A stretch of 64,000 nucleotides of DNA. Origin: Vulcanimicrobiota bacterium (GTDB lineage Bacteria > Vulcanimicrobiota > Xenobia > Xenobiales > JADMJV01). Under the pieces are notes generated by a model. It searched no databases, had not been told where the DNA came from, and saw only the letters and a list, made by a program, of their open reading frames with translations. This document shows, in pieces, positions 33,479 through 41,152 of the stretch. Both the position numbers and the translations under genes were made by a program. The DNA is taken from assembly GCA_019637395.1 (NCBI GenBank), contig JAHBVR010000001.1:467994-531993 (forward strand). The letters run 5' to 3'. Position 1 is the first letter of the stretch, and each line of letters starts with the position of its first letter.

Positions 33479-34585
33479 TCATGAAGGCGGTTTGATATCG
33501 GTCGGTTCCGGACCGCCCGGATCGCGGAAACCGGCGGCCGCTTTGTGACCCCCACCGCCAAACTGGTTGGCCACGGCGTTGACGTCAAAGCCGCCGTCCT
33601 GCGAACGTAGAGACCATTGCTTCTGGCCGTTTTCCACATAACTGACGGCCGCAAAGGGCGCGTCCGGATACCGGGCGCGTAGCGCTTCCCCGACTTCCGA
33701 GCGGATTTCGGGAATACACTGGGCCAGGGGAACCTGGTAGCCGGCCACCGTGCCCAGCACGGCCCGCTCGGCGGCACCGTCCACCAACTGCTGCTTGTAA
33801 CGCTGAATGGCGGCGCCTTCGGTTTTCAGGTTGTCGATATCCAGATTTTCCCAGATCTTGGTGTTCATCTCGTAGGAACCGAGGGCGGCGCTGACCTCAC
33901 GGGACTTATCCAGGTTGAACTTCCAGAGGTCGCGGTCTTCGACATACTTGAGAAGGTCCGGCTCCTGCTCATTTGGGTGGAAGTAGGCCCAGGACAGCCC
34001 GGCGCCGGCGCGCGATTGCTCGAAAACGACGAAAGGGAGACCTTCCAACTGCTGGCGGGCCTTCTCGTGATGATCGAGCACGACCATGCCGGCTACTTTA
34101 GATTTGAACTCGAGAAGCTGTTCGCGTGGGTAGGAAAAGTCGACGATGGCTACTTTAGCATCCGCCGGCAACTGAGGCGGGCCGTCCTTGTAGCTGACGG
34201 GAATATACTGAGCCTTGTCGCCCAGCGCCTGTTCGGCCGCGAAACGAGCTCCGAATCCGTCCCAGCATTCGGCGTGATAGAGAACGTGAGTAATTTCTTC
34301 CGGTTTGACCGGCAACGCATCAATGCGACCGCGCAATTCGGGAGTGGTATCCAGATAACCGGCGGCGGCTCCTCCCGGCAACTGCGAGGTGGCTTCGATG
34401 GCCGACTTGAGCGAAGACTTGGACATACAGCAAGGGCAACCGCCACCGTGGGATTTGGCCGTGGGAGCGTGGCTGATGCGGACGCTGTCCGCTACGGGAG
34501 CGGAGGCGGCTTCTTTCGGCACCGTGACCTGAGGCTGGCGCGGAGCGGCTGGGGGGGAGCACTTGAGCTGCGAGCTGATTAGCAT
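33479..34585 (-). CDS. DHH-family phosphoesterase
   Basis: A 368-residue member of the DHH/DHHA1 superfamily (relatives include nano-RNases and exopolyphosphatase-like proteins). The metal motifs are HAECWDGFGARFAAEQ, VDFSYPREQL, LDHHEKARQQL and EDRDLW; the DHHA1 substrate motif FGGGGHKAAAGF is near the C-terminus. The first 70 residues form an odd, low-complexity extension with GGGCPCC. No clear Shine-Dalgarno before ATG 34585. Substrate not determinable; nucleotide or oligonucleotide hydrolysis is likely. Confidence 0.85.
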   Translation of the reverse strand: MLISSQLKCSPPAAPRQPQVTVPKEAASAPVADSVRISHAPTAKSHGGGCPCCMSKSSLKSAIEATSQLPGGAAAGYLDTTPELRGRIDALPVKPEEITHVLYHAECWDGFGARFAAEQALGDKAQYIPVSYKDGPPQLPADAKVAIVDFSYPREQLLEFKSKVAGMVVLDHHEKARQQLEGLPFVVFEQSRAGAGLSWAYFHPNEQEPDLLKYVEDRDLWKFNLDKSREVSAALGSYEMNTKIWENLDIDNLKTEGAAIQRYKQQLVDGAAERAVLGTVAGYQVPLAQCIPEIRSEVGEALRARYPDAPFAAVSYVENGQKQWSLRSQDGGFDVNAVANQFGGGGHKAAAGFRDPGGPEPTDIKPPS

Positions 34586-34760
34586 GGGATAAGTGTATCG
34601 GGTCGGCCTGAAACGGGCCTGAAACGCCCGGTGGGTTTCGCACCCCCTGGCTGGAACCGCTGGCGACCAAATAGTAGTGCCGTACCTTGTTGCCTTCGCT
34701 GGGGTCCAGTTAGTGTCCTAAACTATATGGAAAATCGAATTCCTTGAAAGAGGTGTCAAT

Positions 34761-35147
34761 ATGAGAAGATTCCTAACGGCAACAGCCATTCTCGTGACGA
34801 TTACGGCCGCCCAGGCCGACGTCAAGGTGGAGGACCTCCTGATCCGGACTGACGGAGGCAATGCCAACATCCGCGCCAACATCCACAACCCCGGCGGAAT
34901 CACCGAGAAAGGGCCGATCACCGTGACTCTGTCGGCGCGCGAGAACGGCGGCCAGTGGCAGGAAATCAAGACCTGGACCAACATTGACAAGCTCGGCCCC
35001 AACTGGCGCGTGGCCCGTGATTACTTCGACGCCAACAACCAGGTGCTGCGAGATCTGGTGGCCAAGGGTTCCTTCGAGGTGCGCGCCGTGGTTTCGGCCC
35101 CTGGTGGCTCCACCGACGAGAAAGTCTCTGCCTGGAAGCCCGAGTAG
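34761..35147 (+). CDS. Small secreted protein
   Basis: A 128-residue protein with a clear signal peptide (MRRFLTATAILVTITAAQAD). The mature part is a beta-sandwich-like domain (DVKVEDLLIRTDGGNANI, PITVTLSARENGGQWQEIK, FEVRAVVSAPGG), possibly Ig/FN3-like. GAGGTG five bases before ATG. It stands alone between a divergent DHH gene and a convergent unit. Function unknown. Confidence 0.75.
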   Translation: MRRFLTATAILVTITAAQADVKVEDLLIRTDGGNANIRANIHNPGGITEKGPITVTLSARENGGQWQEIKTWTNIDKLGPNWRVARDYFDANNQVLRDLVAKGSFEVRAVVSAPGGSTDEKVSAWKPE

Positions 35148-35197
35148 CCCCTTCTTCCGGCGGATCCACCGGCACCTGAAAAACTTGCTCGCGCATG

Positions 35198-35248
35198 CCG
35201 CCGGGCCCACGAGACTTACCAATCCGCAGTAAGTCGGGGCGCCGGCGG
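35198..35248. terminator. Two-tier hairpin between convergent genes
   Basis: CCGCCGG (35198-35204) pairs with CCGGCGG (35242-35248), enclosing a second perfect stem GACTTAC (35213-35219) with GTAAGTC (35229-35235). It lies between the ends of convergent genes and could stop transcription both ways, though no T-run follows on either strand, so it is not a canonical intrinsic terminator. Confidence 0.4.
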
Positions 35249-35259
35249 AGAAGGCGGGC

Positions 35260-35691
35260 CTACCCGCGCGCGGAGCCAGGCATGGCGGCCGGCTTAGGAG
35301 CCAGACCGGCCTGGAACTGTACGACTCGGGCCACTTTGCCGTCGATGTTGAGTTCGATCAGGTAAGTGCCGGGCTGGGGGAGCACCTGTTGGGCGAAGGT
35401 GGCCACCAGCGGCACGGTGATGGTCTCGTCGGGCTTGGCGCCGGCGTTGGCGGCCACGCTGAAGTCGACCGAGAACTCGGCGATTTTCTCCTTATTTTCG
35501 TGGGTAACGGTGATGACCAGCTTGTGGTTTTTACCCATCTCTTTGGCGGTGCTGTGCAGCAGCAGGGCCAGCTGAGTGCCCATGGCGGCGGGAAACTGCT
35601 CGCGGTGCAAGCGGGTGATGCCCGCTCCTAATACATTCAACAGGCCTTCACGTACAGTGGCGGCGTCGCACAGCATTGCATCAACGGTCAT
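35260..35691 (-). CDS. DUF6941-like protein of unknown function
   Basis: A 143-residue protein. The opening MTVDAMLCDAATVREGLLNVLG and the body (beta strands around LALLLHSTAKEMGKNHKLV and PGTYLIELNIDGKVA) match a widespread small family of unknown role. Start ATG 35691 follows GGAGGTAGATGAT, which is itself the 3' end of the mtaD gene. A far longer frame extends upstream through mtaD, but its upstream translation is Arg/Gly nonsense. Part of the minus-strand unit with mtaD and DUF1015. Confidence 0.8.
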   Translation of the reverse strand: MTVDAMLCDAATVREGLLNVLGAGITRLHREQFPAAMGTQLALLLHSTAKEMGKNHKLVITVTHENKEKIAEFSVDFSVAANAGAKPDETITVPLVATFAQQVLPQPGTYLIELNIDGKVARVVQFQAGLAPKPAAMPGSARG

Positions 35692-35696
35692 ATCAT

Positions 35697-37016
35697 CTAC
35701 CTCCTCAAAATGGCTTGGACGCGTTCGGCCTCTGCGGCCACGGCCAGCCTTAGTTCTGCTTCTTCGATGGCCGGCACATTGCCGTCCGACATAACCAACT
35801 CGCCCTCGATGTAGACCTGGGTCACATCGCTGGATTTGGTGGTGTAACAAAGCTGCGATATGGCATCGAAGACCGGCGTTTGGTGAGGCGAGTCGAGCCT
35901 TACCACGATCATGTCGGCCCGTTTGCCGACTTCGATGGAGCCGACCAGGTGATCCAGGTGGGCCGCCCGGGCACCGCCTAAAGTCGCCATGTGCAGCGTA
36001 TCGCGCGCCGTCATGACGGTGGAGCTGTGGCAACTGAGTTTTTGCAGCAGGTTGGCCGTCTGCATCTCCTGCCACATATCCAGGTCGTTGTTGGAGGCGC
36101 AACCGTCCGTGCCCAGGCCCACGTGAACCCCCGCCTGCAACATCTTGACCACGGGGGCGATGCCACAGGCCAGTTTGGCGTTGCTTTGGGGACAATGGCC
36201 GACGCCGACGCCGTGGGTTGCCAACTTGCCGATTTCCCCTTCTTGGGGCCAGACCATATGGGCCGTGACCAGCCGTTTGCTCAAGCAACCCAGGTGGTCC
36301 AGATGATCGACGGGGGTACGCCCGTGGCGTTCTCGGATCAAGTCGACTTCGGAACGCGTCTCGCACAAGTGGATGACCAGCGGAGCGTCCAGTTCTTCGG
36401 CCAGCCGGTGGCATTCCTGGAGATGCTCCGGCGATACCGTGTAGGGGGCGTGCGGACCCACCGCGCCGATGATGAGCGGATGTCCCTTCCAACTCTGGAT
36501 GAACTGCCGGGTGCCCTCGAGGGACTCTTCCCAGGTCTGATATTCCGGGGTGGGGAAGTCGATCATGGCCTGGGCGAAGACCCCGCGCATGCCGATGCGG
36601 GCGCATTCCCTGGCTACTACTTTTTCGAACATGTACATATCGACCACGGTGGTGGTGCCCCCGCGCAGCATTTCCCAGAGCGATAGAGCCGTGCCGGTGC
36701 GCACGAAGTCTTCGTTGAGAGTGGCCGCTTCAGCCGGAAAGATATAGTTATTGAGCCAGTCCATGAGTTCTTTGTCGTCAGCCAGGCCGCGGAACAAGCT
36801 CATGGGCAGGTGAGTATGACAGTTGATCAGACCCGGCATGAGTACACGGCCCTGCAGGTCGTAGCGCGGCCATAGGGGAAACTGCTCGACTACCTGAGAG
36901 CTGGCGCCTACGGCTGCGATCTGCCCGGCGCGCACGGCTACGGCGCCCCCGGCAACCATAGAGAATTGCTCGTCCATGGTCAGGACGAGAGCATTGTCCA
37001 GGATGAAGTTGCTCAT
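35697..37016 (-). CDS. mtaD: 5-methylthioadenosine/S-adenosylhomocysteine deaminase
   Basis: A 439-residue amidohydrolase of the TrzN/MtaD group that deaminates S-adenosylhomocysteine, methylthioadenosine or similar purines. Metal ligands are seen in PGLINCHTHLPMSLFRG (HxH), VIHLCETRSE, and GLGTDGCASNNDLDMW (Asp); the amino-terminal and carboxy-terminal beta-sandwich parts are present (GKRADMIVVRLD). Its start overlaps the DUF1015 stop by four bases (ATGA). Substrate choice within the group is not certain. Confidence 0.88.
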   Translation of the reverse strand: MSNFILDNALVLTMDEQFSMVAGGAVAVRAGQIAAVGASSQVVEQFPLWPRYDLQGRVLMPGLINCHTHLPMSLFRGLADDKELMDWLNNYIFPAEAATLNEDFVRTGTALSLWEMLRGGTTTVVDMYMFEKVVARECARIGMRGVFAQAMIDFPTPEYQTWEESLEGTRQFIQSWKGHPLIIGAVGPHAPYTVSPEHLQECHRLAEELDAPLVIHLCETRSEVDLIRERHGRTPVDHLDHLGCLSKRLVTAHMVWPQEGEIGKLATHGVGVGHCPQSNAKLACGIAPVVKMLQAGVHVGLGTDGCASNNDLDMWQEMQTANLLQKLSCHSSTVMTARDTLHMATLGGARAAHLDHLVGSIEVGKRADMIVVRLDSPHQTPVFDAISQLCYTTKSSDVTQVYIEGELVMSDGNVPAIEEAELRLAVAAEAERVQAILRR

Positions 37017-38236
37017 ACCTGGTGGATCAGCAGAGCGTCTCGCAGTTTGGGCTCAAACCAGGTGGATTTAGGCGGCATGATTTCATTGGCGTCGGAAATG
37101 GCCATCAATTCCTCCACCGAGGTGGGAAACATGGAGAAGGCCACGGCCTCACCCGCCTGGACGCGTTTTTCGAGCTCGCCGGTGCCGCGAATGCCGCCCG
37201 AGAAGTCGATGCGCTTGTCGGTGCGGGGATCATTGATTCCCAGCAGCGGATCGAGCACCTGAGCCTGCAGGATGGCTACGTCCAATTTGTCGGAAGGCGA
37301 CTGGGCGTCGGCCGGCACCTTGAGTTCCAGCCCGTACCATTTGCCACCCAGAACCATGCTGACCTGGCCGCGCTGCTTGGGCGAGGGAGCGGCGCCCTCC
37401 GTCACGGTGCAAATCTTTTTCAGCAGGTTGAGAAAATCTTCCGGACTGTGCCCATTCAGATCTTTGATGACGCGGTTGTACGGAAGAATGCGCAACTGAT
37501 CAGCGGGGAAAGCCACGGCCAGAAAATAATTGCCGGGTTCGTCGCCATTCCAATTCGAACCGGCTTCCTGGCGCAGTTGGGCGCGGGTGCGGCTGGCGCT
37601 GGCGGCGCGGTGGTGGCCGTCGGCGATATAAAGCTCGGGAACTTCCGCGAAAGCGTCCACCAGCGCCTGGGGATCGATGACTTTCCAAACAGTATGGCGC
37701 ACACCGTCAGCCGCCGTCAGGTTATATAGCGGCTCCCCCTGGATGATTCTTTCGATCATTTCGTCAATGGCTTTGCGACCGCGATAGGTTAAAAAGACCG
37801 GTCCCGTTTGAGCGCGCAGGGTGACGATGTGGCGGGTCCGGTCGTCTTCTTTTTCGCGGCGCGTCTTCTCGTGTTTTTTGATCTTGTCGGCGTCGTATTC
37901 GTCCACCGAGTAGGCGGCGGCCACGCCGGTCTGCACCTGGTCGCCCATTTGCAACTGGTAAACGTAGAGGCAGGGTTGTTCTTCCCGGATCAACTGGCCG
38001 TCGTCCAGCAGCTTCTTATAGTTAGCCGCCGCTTGCGAGTAGACCTCGTCCCCATAAGGATTCTGTTCCTTGGGCAGGTCAATTTCAGCGCGCGAGACGC
38101 GCAAAAAGCTGAGAGGATTGCCCTGGGCCAGGGCGGCGGCTTCCTCGCGGTCGACCACGTCGTAGGGCACCGAAGCCACTTTATGGACCACGCTGAGATG
38201 GGGACGGATAGCTGCGAAAGGGCGAATTTTTGACAT
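37013..38236 (-). CDS. DUF1015 family protein
   Basis: A 407-residue cytosolic protein of the DUF1015 family, with the typical N-terminus KIRPFAAIRP and ASVPYDVVDREEA, the central LYIADGHHRAASASR motif (His-rich, probably the active site) and ILPYNRVIKDLNG. Biochemical role is not established to my knowledge. First gene of a three-gene minus-strand unit with mtaD and a DUF6941-like gene. Confidence 0.88.
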   Translation of the reverse strand: MSKIRPFAAIRPHLSVVHKVASVPYDVVDREEAAALAQGNPLSFLRVSRAEIDLPKEQNPYGDEVYSQAAANYKKLLDDGQLIREEQPCLYVYQLQMGDQVQTGVAAAYSVDEYDADKIKKHEKTRREKEDDRTRHIVTLRAQTGPVFLTYRGRKAIDEMIERIIQGEPLYNLTAADGVRHTVWKVIDPQALVDAFAEVPELYIADGHHRAASASRTRAQLRQEAGSNWNGDEPGNYFLAVAFPADQLRILPYNRVIKDLNGHSPEDFLNLLKKICTVTEGAAPSPKQRGQVSMVLGGKWYGLELKVPADAQSPSDKLDVAILQAQVLDPLLGINDPRTDKRIDFSGGIRGTGELEKRVQAGEAVAFSMFPTSVEELMAISDANEIMPPKSTWFEPKLRDALLIHQV

Positions 38237-38310
38237 AGGCTCGCCAGTTTGCCGCGGGTTACCTGGCTCCTTCTCCGGGAGAGAGTGAGGGTAAAGGAGC
38301 CCTGTCCCAA

Positions 38311-38345
38311 AAATAAAAAAACTCGCCGTGAAGCGAGCTTTTTAT
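38311..38345 (-). terminator. Intrinsic terminator of rpsR
   Basis: On the minus strand a stem (CTCGC/GCGAG, extended by flanking A-T pairs; arms 38322-38326 and 38333-38337) is followed by a run of seven T and then ATTTTT. It lies 22 bases past the rpsR stop. The A-run on the other side makes it usable in the plus direction too. Confidence 0.85.
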
Positions 38346-38366
38346 AGAGGCAACAACGAGGGCGAA

Positions 38367-38639
38367 TCAGTCGCAGTAGGGGAGCAGGGCCAGGAAGCGA
38401 GCGCGTTTGATCGCGGTGGTCAACTGACGCTGCCACTTGGCCGAGGTGCCGGTAATGCGACGGGGTAGAATCTTGCCACGCTCACTGACGAAGCGGCGCA
38501 GCAGACCTACGTCCTTGTAGTCAATTGCGGTGAACTTGTTGGCGCTGAAATAGCAAACCTTACGCCGGGGGCGACGTCCACCACGCTTTTTGAAGCCTTT
38601 GTCGTTGTCACGATCCATATGGTTATTGCGGTCGGACAC
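38367..38639 (-). CDS. rpsR: 30S ribosomal protein bS18
   Basis: A 90-residue bS18. The core [38 protein letters not shown] and the C-terminal [18 protein letters not shown] match the family closely; it binds the 16S rRNA platform with bS6. The start is GTG 38639 with GGAGG four bases upstream; ATG 38618 is in frame but poorly placed. Unusually, neither rpsF nor ssb, its common partners, is adjacent, and it is monocistronic with its own terminator. Confidence 0.95.
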   Translation of the reverse strand: MSDRNNHMDRDNDKGFKKRGGRRPRRKVCYFSANKFTAIDYKDVGLLRRFVSERGKILPRRITGTSAKWQRQLTTAIKRARFLALLPYCD

Positions 38640-38723
38640 GGTTCCTCCGGAAGGGTTTCAGAATGTAAGGCCACATGTATACAACGACCCGTACCGATCT
38701 GTCAACTGCCGGTAAGCTATTTG

Positions 38724-38966
38724 TCAGTCTCGGGGGTGGGCATTACGCCATTCCACGGCCAGCTGGTTGAAGCGTTCAAAGCCGTTGGCCCCCTTCATCA
38801 GTTCGTTGGGAGTGCAGCCGAAGCGGGCGCGGCATTCTTGAGCCAGCCAGTTGGCCTGGTCTTGCAGGTCTTGCTGGAAATCGAAGCGGTCTCCGCCGGC
38901 CTGCTCGCCAGGCCTGGATCGAGTTTGGGCGATGGTGGTGGTATTGTGAAGGCCGCTGATTTGCAT
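38724..38966 (-). CDS. Small hypothetical protein
   Basis: An 80-residue polar, helical protein (FDFQQDLQDQANWLAQECRA; FERFNQLAVEWRNAH). No family recognised, and only a weak Shine-Dalgarno before ATG 38966. Composition looks protein-like and the opposite-strand frames do not. Confidence 0.5.
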   Translation of the reverse strand: MQISGLHNTTTIAQTRSRPGEQAGGDRFDFQQDLQDQANWLAQECRARFGCTPNELMKGANGFERFNQLAVEWRNAHPRD

Positions 38967-39006
38967 GGCTTTACTTTACCCGCCCACTCTGAAAGGTTCC
39001 TGATGG

Positions 39007-39035
39007 GGTGGAGCTTGTCTTGAGCAAACTCCACC
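39007..39035. other. Intergenic hairpin
   Basis: GGTGGAG (39007-39013) pairs with CTCCACC (39029-39035) in the 111-base gap after the coiled-coil gene. A second weaker CACC/GGTG repeat follows. No T-run; it may slow or stop minus-strand transcription. Confidence 0.3.
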
Positions 39036-39077
39036 ACGGAGGCCCCACCGGGTTGTGCGGGTGGTGAAATGAACCCC

Positions 39078-40508
39078 TTACTTGCGAGGGTCGATGTTGT
39101 CGAAATAACGGCGCACGGCTTCGCGGTGTTCGGCGGGGACTTTTTCCTCGGCCACCGACTGTTCGGCCAGGGCTTTGGCTTCCAGGAAATCGCCGGAATC
39201 CGGGCGCAGACCGGGATCGCCCAGGCGCGGGTCGCCCAGCTTGCTGTCGGCCATACGCAGCAGCTTGCCCTTGGCGCCGGCCAGCGCCACCCGCTCGCGG
39301 CGCGTCTGCAAGTCTTTGCGGTCGGCGCCGTAGAGCTGTTTGAAAGCCTCCTGCTTGTTACGCTGTTGCTGATTCTGGCGCTGGCCGCGGGCCTTGCGGG
39401 TGGCCGCCTCGCCGGTCTTGCCCTCCTGATTGGTCGAGCCCCGGCCGAAATCACCCTTAGTGCCTTTGCCCTGTCCTTTGCCGCCCGGGGGTCCACTGGC
39501 GCCCTGGCTGGGCCCGTCGTCTTGCTTACCCGGTTGCGCTGAGCCGCCCAGTTGCTTCATTTCATCTTCCAGCGCCTGGCTGAGTTCGGCGTCTTCGGCC
39601 ATTTGCCGGCCTTCGGCCAGTTCTTGCTGAGCTTCGCGCATAGCCTTTTCAGCCTGTTCCTGGTGACCTTGTTCCAGGGCTTTCTGAGCCTGCTCCAGCA
39701 GCGATCTGGCCTGCGGTTGCTGCTCCAATTGCTGGCGCATTTTCTCCAGTTGCTCACGCTGCTGCTGCGGAGTAGATTGAGCCAGTTGGCCAAGCCGCGA
39801 GGCCTGCTCGTTCTGCTTGTCCATCTGCCGCTGCAGTTCCCCGAGCGCCTGACGCAGCTGCCGGGCGGCCTGGGCCGGTACCTGGTTGGGCAGCTTTTCC
39901 AAAAGTTGGCGCAGTTGCTCCCGCCGCAATGATTGGGGGCGCTGGGCCAGGCGTTTGTGCAAGCGGTCGAGGCGCTGGCGCGAAGCCAGCACTTCCTGCT
40001 GCAAGGGGTCGGGAGGAGGCGGGGGCAGCCAGATGGGCGCCAGCACCAGAGCGGCCGCCAGAGCCAGGGCCGGCACGGCCCAACGCAACAGCGGCCGCTT
40101 CCAACGGGCCGGAAAAGTGCGGGCCGGATCGATCTCGTCCAGGCGCTGCAGAGTTTCCTGCAATAACAATTGGGACACCACCGTATGCGGCTTTTTCGAC
40201 TCCAAATGGCCGTAGCAGGTGAGCAGGCGCTCCTTCAGATCATGAGTCTGGTCGGCCGCATAAGCCACCCGCCGCAAACTCCAGGGGCTCAGCAGGCCGT
40301 GCAGCAAGCCGATCAGGGCTAAAGCCGGCCACAACCAGACCACCCGCAACTGGTCGGCTCCGTCCAGACGCAGGGCGGCAAACAGCCACAGCCACGGCAG
40401 GCACAACCAGCCGCCCCACAACCCCCAGTGCAAACCCCTCTCCACCGCCTGCACCAGCGCCTGGCGCCGGCGCAGTTGGAACAGTTTGATGAGAAGACGC
40501 TCTTCCAT
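39078..40508 (-). CDS. Membrane protein with long coiled coil
   Basis: A 476-residue protein. Two hydrophobic regions (about 28-75, a hairpin, and 140-165) anchor it; residues 175-320 are a Gln/Glu/Leu-rich coiled coil (QQQREQLEKMRQQLEQQPQ), followed by a Gly/Lys-rich disordered linker. The C-terminal VPAEHREAVRRYFDNIDP is a short helix seen at the end of many bacterial DUF4175-like and aerotolerance-cluster proteins, but no MoxR or vWA gene is present here. Function unknown. It starts one base after the upstream gene's stop. Confidence 0.75.
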   Translation of the reverse strand: MEERLLIKLFQLRRRQALVQAVERGLHWGLWGGWLCLPWLWLFAALRLDGADQLRVVWLWPALALIGLLHGLLSPWSLRRVAYAADQTHDLKERLLTCYGHLESKKPHTVVSQLLLQETLQRLDEIDPARTFPARWKRPLLRWAVPALALAAALVLAPIWLPPPPPDPLQQEVLASRQRLDRLHKRLAQRPQSLRREQLRQLLEKLPNQVPAQAARQLRQALGELQRQMDKQNEQASRLGQLAQSTPQQQREQLEKMRQQLEQQPQARSLLEQAQKALEQGHQEQAEKAMREAQQELAEGRQMAEDAELSQALEDEMKQLGGSAQPGKQDDGPSQGASGPPGGKGQGKGTKGDFGRGSTNQEGKTGEAATRKARGQRQNQQQRNKQEAFKQLYGADRKDLQTRRERVALAGAKGKLLRMADSKLGDPRLGDPGLRPDSGDFLEAKALAEQSVAEEKVPAEHREAVRRYFDNIDPRK

Positions 40509-40509
40509 G

Positions 40510-41112
40510 TCACCAGGGAAACTGCAGGTGAATCTGGTTTTGCAAGGCGGCCTGCCAGGCCTGCGTCAGAAATTCGGAATAGCGTTGCAAGACCCAGTCA
40601 CACTGGTAGGTTTTCTGGGGAGTGTCGCTGCCGGTCAGCCAGTGCAGAATCAATTGGGCCGGAGCCAGGATGTCTTTGCTGCCATCCGGATGGCGGTGCG
40701 AAAAGGCGCGCGCCACCCAGTCCACTTTCTCCAGTTCGGCCGGGCTGAGAATGGCCAGCGTGGCTACACGCGTGAGCAGGTTAGCCATTTCCGGATCGCC
40801 GCTCTGCTTGGACATCAAGCGGTAGACATAGGCCAGGCCATAACAAGAGAAGGCCTTGTCGATTTCGTGGTGGCGCATCTTGGTGGGCCCGGCCCGCTCC
40901 ACCCGGTCGCGAAAGGTGCCGGCCGTGCGCGGTGACTTGGCCATCAACTCGATCAGAGTAGTGATGGTGGGGATGGCGTGCAAATATTGCTGGCCTATGC
41001 CGCTGGGGCCGCCCCAGCGCTGGATGATTTGCGAAGAAGTCGGCATGCGCAACATGCGAGCCTCGAGCTCCAGGCGGCGCTTTTCAAACTGTTGTAGAAA
41101 CGGATCGGACAT
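40510..41112 (-). CDS. Helical protein of unknown function
   Basis: A 200-residue soluble, mostly helical protein beginning MSDPFLQQFEKRRLELEARM. No motif recognised; the centre reads TKMRHHEIDKAFSCYGLAY and the end QNQIHLQFPW. The frame is open far upstream into pbpC, but only from ATG 41112 does the sequence look like a protein. Forms a pair with the coiled-coil gene. Confidence 0.65.
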   Translation of the reverse strand: MSDPFLQQFEKRRLELEARMLRMPTSSQIIQRWGGPSGIGQQYLHAIPTITTLIELMAKSPRTAGTFRDRVERAGPTKMRHHEIDKAFSCYGLAYVYRLMSKQSGDPEMANLLTRVATLAILSPAELEKVDWVARAFSHRHPDGSKDILAPAQLILHWLTGSDTPQKTYQCDWVLQRYSEFLTQAWQAALQNQIHLQFPW

Positions 41113-41152
41113 AAGCAACTCACCTTCGACGGTTTTCAACCAGACCTCTCTG

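Noticed and set aside
35260-36606. A 448-codon minus-strand frame containing the DUF6941-like protein
   Set aside because: Only its last 143 codons are protein-like; the rest overlaps mtaD in another frame and reads as Arg/Gly-rich nonsense.
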